The notes beneath the pieces are model-generated. The model ran no database searches and was not told the origin of the DNA. It saw only the letters and a list, made by a program, of their open reading frames with translations. From contig CAKRPM010000048.1 in assembly GCA_934378025.1 (NCBI GenBank), positions 1 through 8,161 of the forward strand: 8,161 bases of DNA, written 5' to 3'. Below, piece after piece: positions 5,817 through 8,161 of this stretch (position 1 is the first letter of the stretch; the number at the start of each line of letters is the position of its first letter). Origin of the DNA: an uncultured Eubacteriales bacterium (lineage in GTDB: Bacteria; Bacillota; Clostridia; Oscillospirales; QAKW01). Position numbers and translations under genes: made by a program.

Positions 5817-6133
5817 TGACTACGCTGCGTATGCTTCGTGACCGACAGGGCTATTGGGGCTTTTGCTGCACGGGGCACAGCGGATATGCCGAAAGCGGCG
5901 AAGATATTGTTTGCGCCGCCATTTCCGCGCTGACGCAGTTTTGCGTTAAGTTTGCCGAAATGCAAAAAATCGGTCATATCCTGACCGCTCGGGAAGAGGA
6001 GGCGGTTCTTGAATGTCGGGTGACGGCATTTTCGCAATCGTTTTCCGATTTGTTGGCGGTTTTGGAAGCGGCTGCGGCAGATTTGCAGCAGCAATTTCCC
6101 GAGTATATTCAACTTGAAATGATGGAGGTGTAA
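5816..6133 (+). CDS. prp: Ribosomal-processing cysteine protease Prp (YsxB)
   Basis: A 105-aa protein matching the Prp family. The catalytic pair is visible as H21 in [10 protein letters not shown] and C33 in DIVCAAIS, 12 residues apart as in the Staphylococcus enzyme (H22, C34). Prp removes a short N-terminal extension from L27 and is essential where that extension exists. It lies between rplU and rpmA, the conserved position. The start overlaps the rplU stop by one base (TAATG), so translation is probably coupled; no separate strong ribosome site is visible before it. The next gene in fact carries the cleavable peptide. Confidence 0.95.
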   Translation: MTTLRMLRDRQGYWGFCCTGHSGYAESGEDIVCAAISALTQFCVKFAEMQKIGHILTAREEEAVLECRVTAFSQSFSDLLAVLEAAAADLQQQFPEYIQLEMMEV

Positions 6134-6138
6134 TGATC

Positions 6139-6420
6139 ATGAAACTGAACATTCAATTTTTTGCACATAAAAAAGGTATGGGCTCTACCAAGAACGGCAG
6201 AGATTCCGAATCCAAAAGACTGGGTGTGAAAAGAGCGGACGGTCAGTTCGTTTTGGCGGGTAATATTTTGGTAACGCAAAGAGGAACCAAAATTCATCCC
6301 GGTAATAATGTCGGCCGCGCTTCGAACGACTCGCTGTTTGCACTGATTGACGGAAAGGTCAAATTTGAAAGAATGGGCAAGGACAGAAAGAAAGTTTCTG
6401 TTTACGCCGTAGAGCAGTAA
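6139..6420 (+). CDS. rpmA: 50S ribosomal protein L27 precursor with Prp-cleaved N-terminal peptide
   Basis: A 93-aa L27. The N-terminus [20 protein letters not shown] contains the Firmicutes extension: Prp is expected to cut after FF, leaving Ala at the new N-terminus that reaches the peptidyl-transferase centre. The core shows [27 protein letters not shown] and [13 protein letters not shown]. Two ATGs are possible. ATG 6139 is preferred because GGAGGTG (6124-6130) lies 8 nt upstream; ATG 6133, which overlaps the prp stop, would be only 2 nt away and would add just Met-Ile. A terminator-like hairpin follows at 6453. Confidence 0.97.
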   Translation: MKLNIQFFAHKKGMGSTKNGRDSESKRLGVKRADGQFVLAGNILVTQRGTKIHPGNNVGRASNDSLFALIDGKVKFERMGKDRKKVSVYAVEQ

Positions 6421-6432
6421 GTTTTCGATATT

Positions 6433-8148
<1,716 letters not shown>

Positions 8149-8152
<4 letters not shown>

Positions 8153-8161
8153 ATACAGCAA
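8149..8161 (+). CDS. Start of a further gene, cut by the window end (possibly Gx transporter family)
   Basis: ATG 8149 overlaps the preceding stop as ATGA, and four codons (M-N-T-A) are visible. Purine-rich GGAAGGTGG lies ~14 nt upstream, and GTGAG is closer. The overlap style matches the other junctions in this operon. The Gx transporter suggestion rests only on the usual neighbour of NusG domain II genes. Confidence 0.4.

Overview
The window is a stretch of a Clostridia-type Bacillota (Firmicutes) chromosome carrying housekeeping genes, with a foreign high-GC fragment joined to its left end. From about position 345 onward all genes are on the + strand, base composition is close to half GC, spacing is tight with strong AGGAGG-type ribosome binding sites, and the gene families fit Clostridia (CdaR, an RseC-like protein, NrdR, rplU-prp-rpmA-obg, NusG domain II). 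A genus cannot be named from the sequence alone. The first ~340 bases are about three-quarters GC and encode, on the - strand, the start of an actinobacterial-looking acyl-CoA carboxylase carboxyltransferase subunit. The join falls inside the + strand cdaR-like gene and removes its N-terminus. An assembly or library chimera is the most economical explanation.

Layout: (1) 1-337, partial carboxyltransferase on the - strand. (2) 336-1082, remnant of a YbbR-repeat (CdaR) gene, closed by a strong intrinsic terminator at 1087-1126. (3) 1191-1622, a small RseC-family cysteine-rich membrane protein. A near-consensus sigma-A promoter overlaps its stop codon and drives (4) a MocR-type (subgroup Ic) aspartate aminotransferase-like enzyme overlapping (5) purB, an adenylosuccinate lyase strikingly like the animal enzyme, then (6) nrdR and (7) an unrecognised 173-aa acidic protein. 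(8) A second consensus promoter with a structured ~80-nt leader drives rplU (L21), prp (cysteine protease) and rpmA (L27 with a Prp-cleavable N-terminal peptide). (9) A duplicated palindrome forming a terminator precedes obg (GTPase) by about 20 nt, suggesting an attenuated read-through operon. (10) A NusG domain II membrane-anchored protein overlaps the obg end, and the first codons of a further gene begin at 8149.

Functionally, the aminotransferase and PurB can be linked through aspartate and fumarate in purine synthesis. NrdR represses ribonucleotide reductase genes in response to dATP/ATP. The rplU-prp-rpmA-obg block makes two 50S proteins, the protease that matures one of them and a ribosome-assembly GTPase. 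I see no CRISPR array, insertion sequence, phage gene, tRNA or rRNA. No previously undescribed system is evident. The most informative items are the chimeric join, the animal-like PurB, the duplicated attenuator before obg and the unrecognised gene at 4854-5375.
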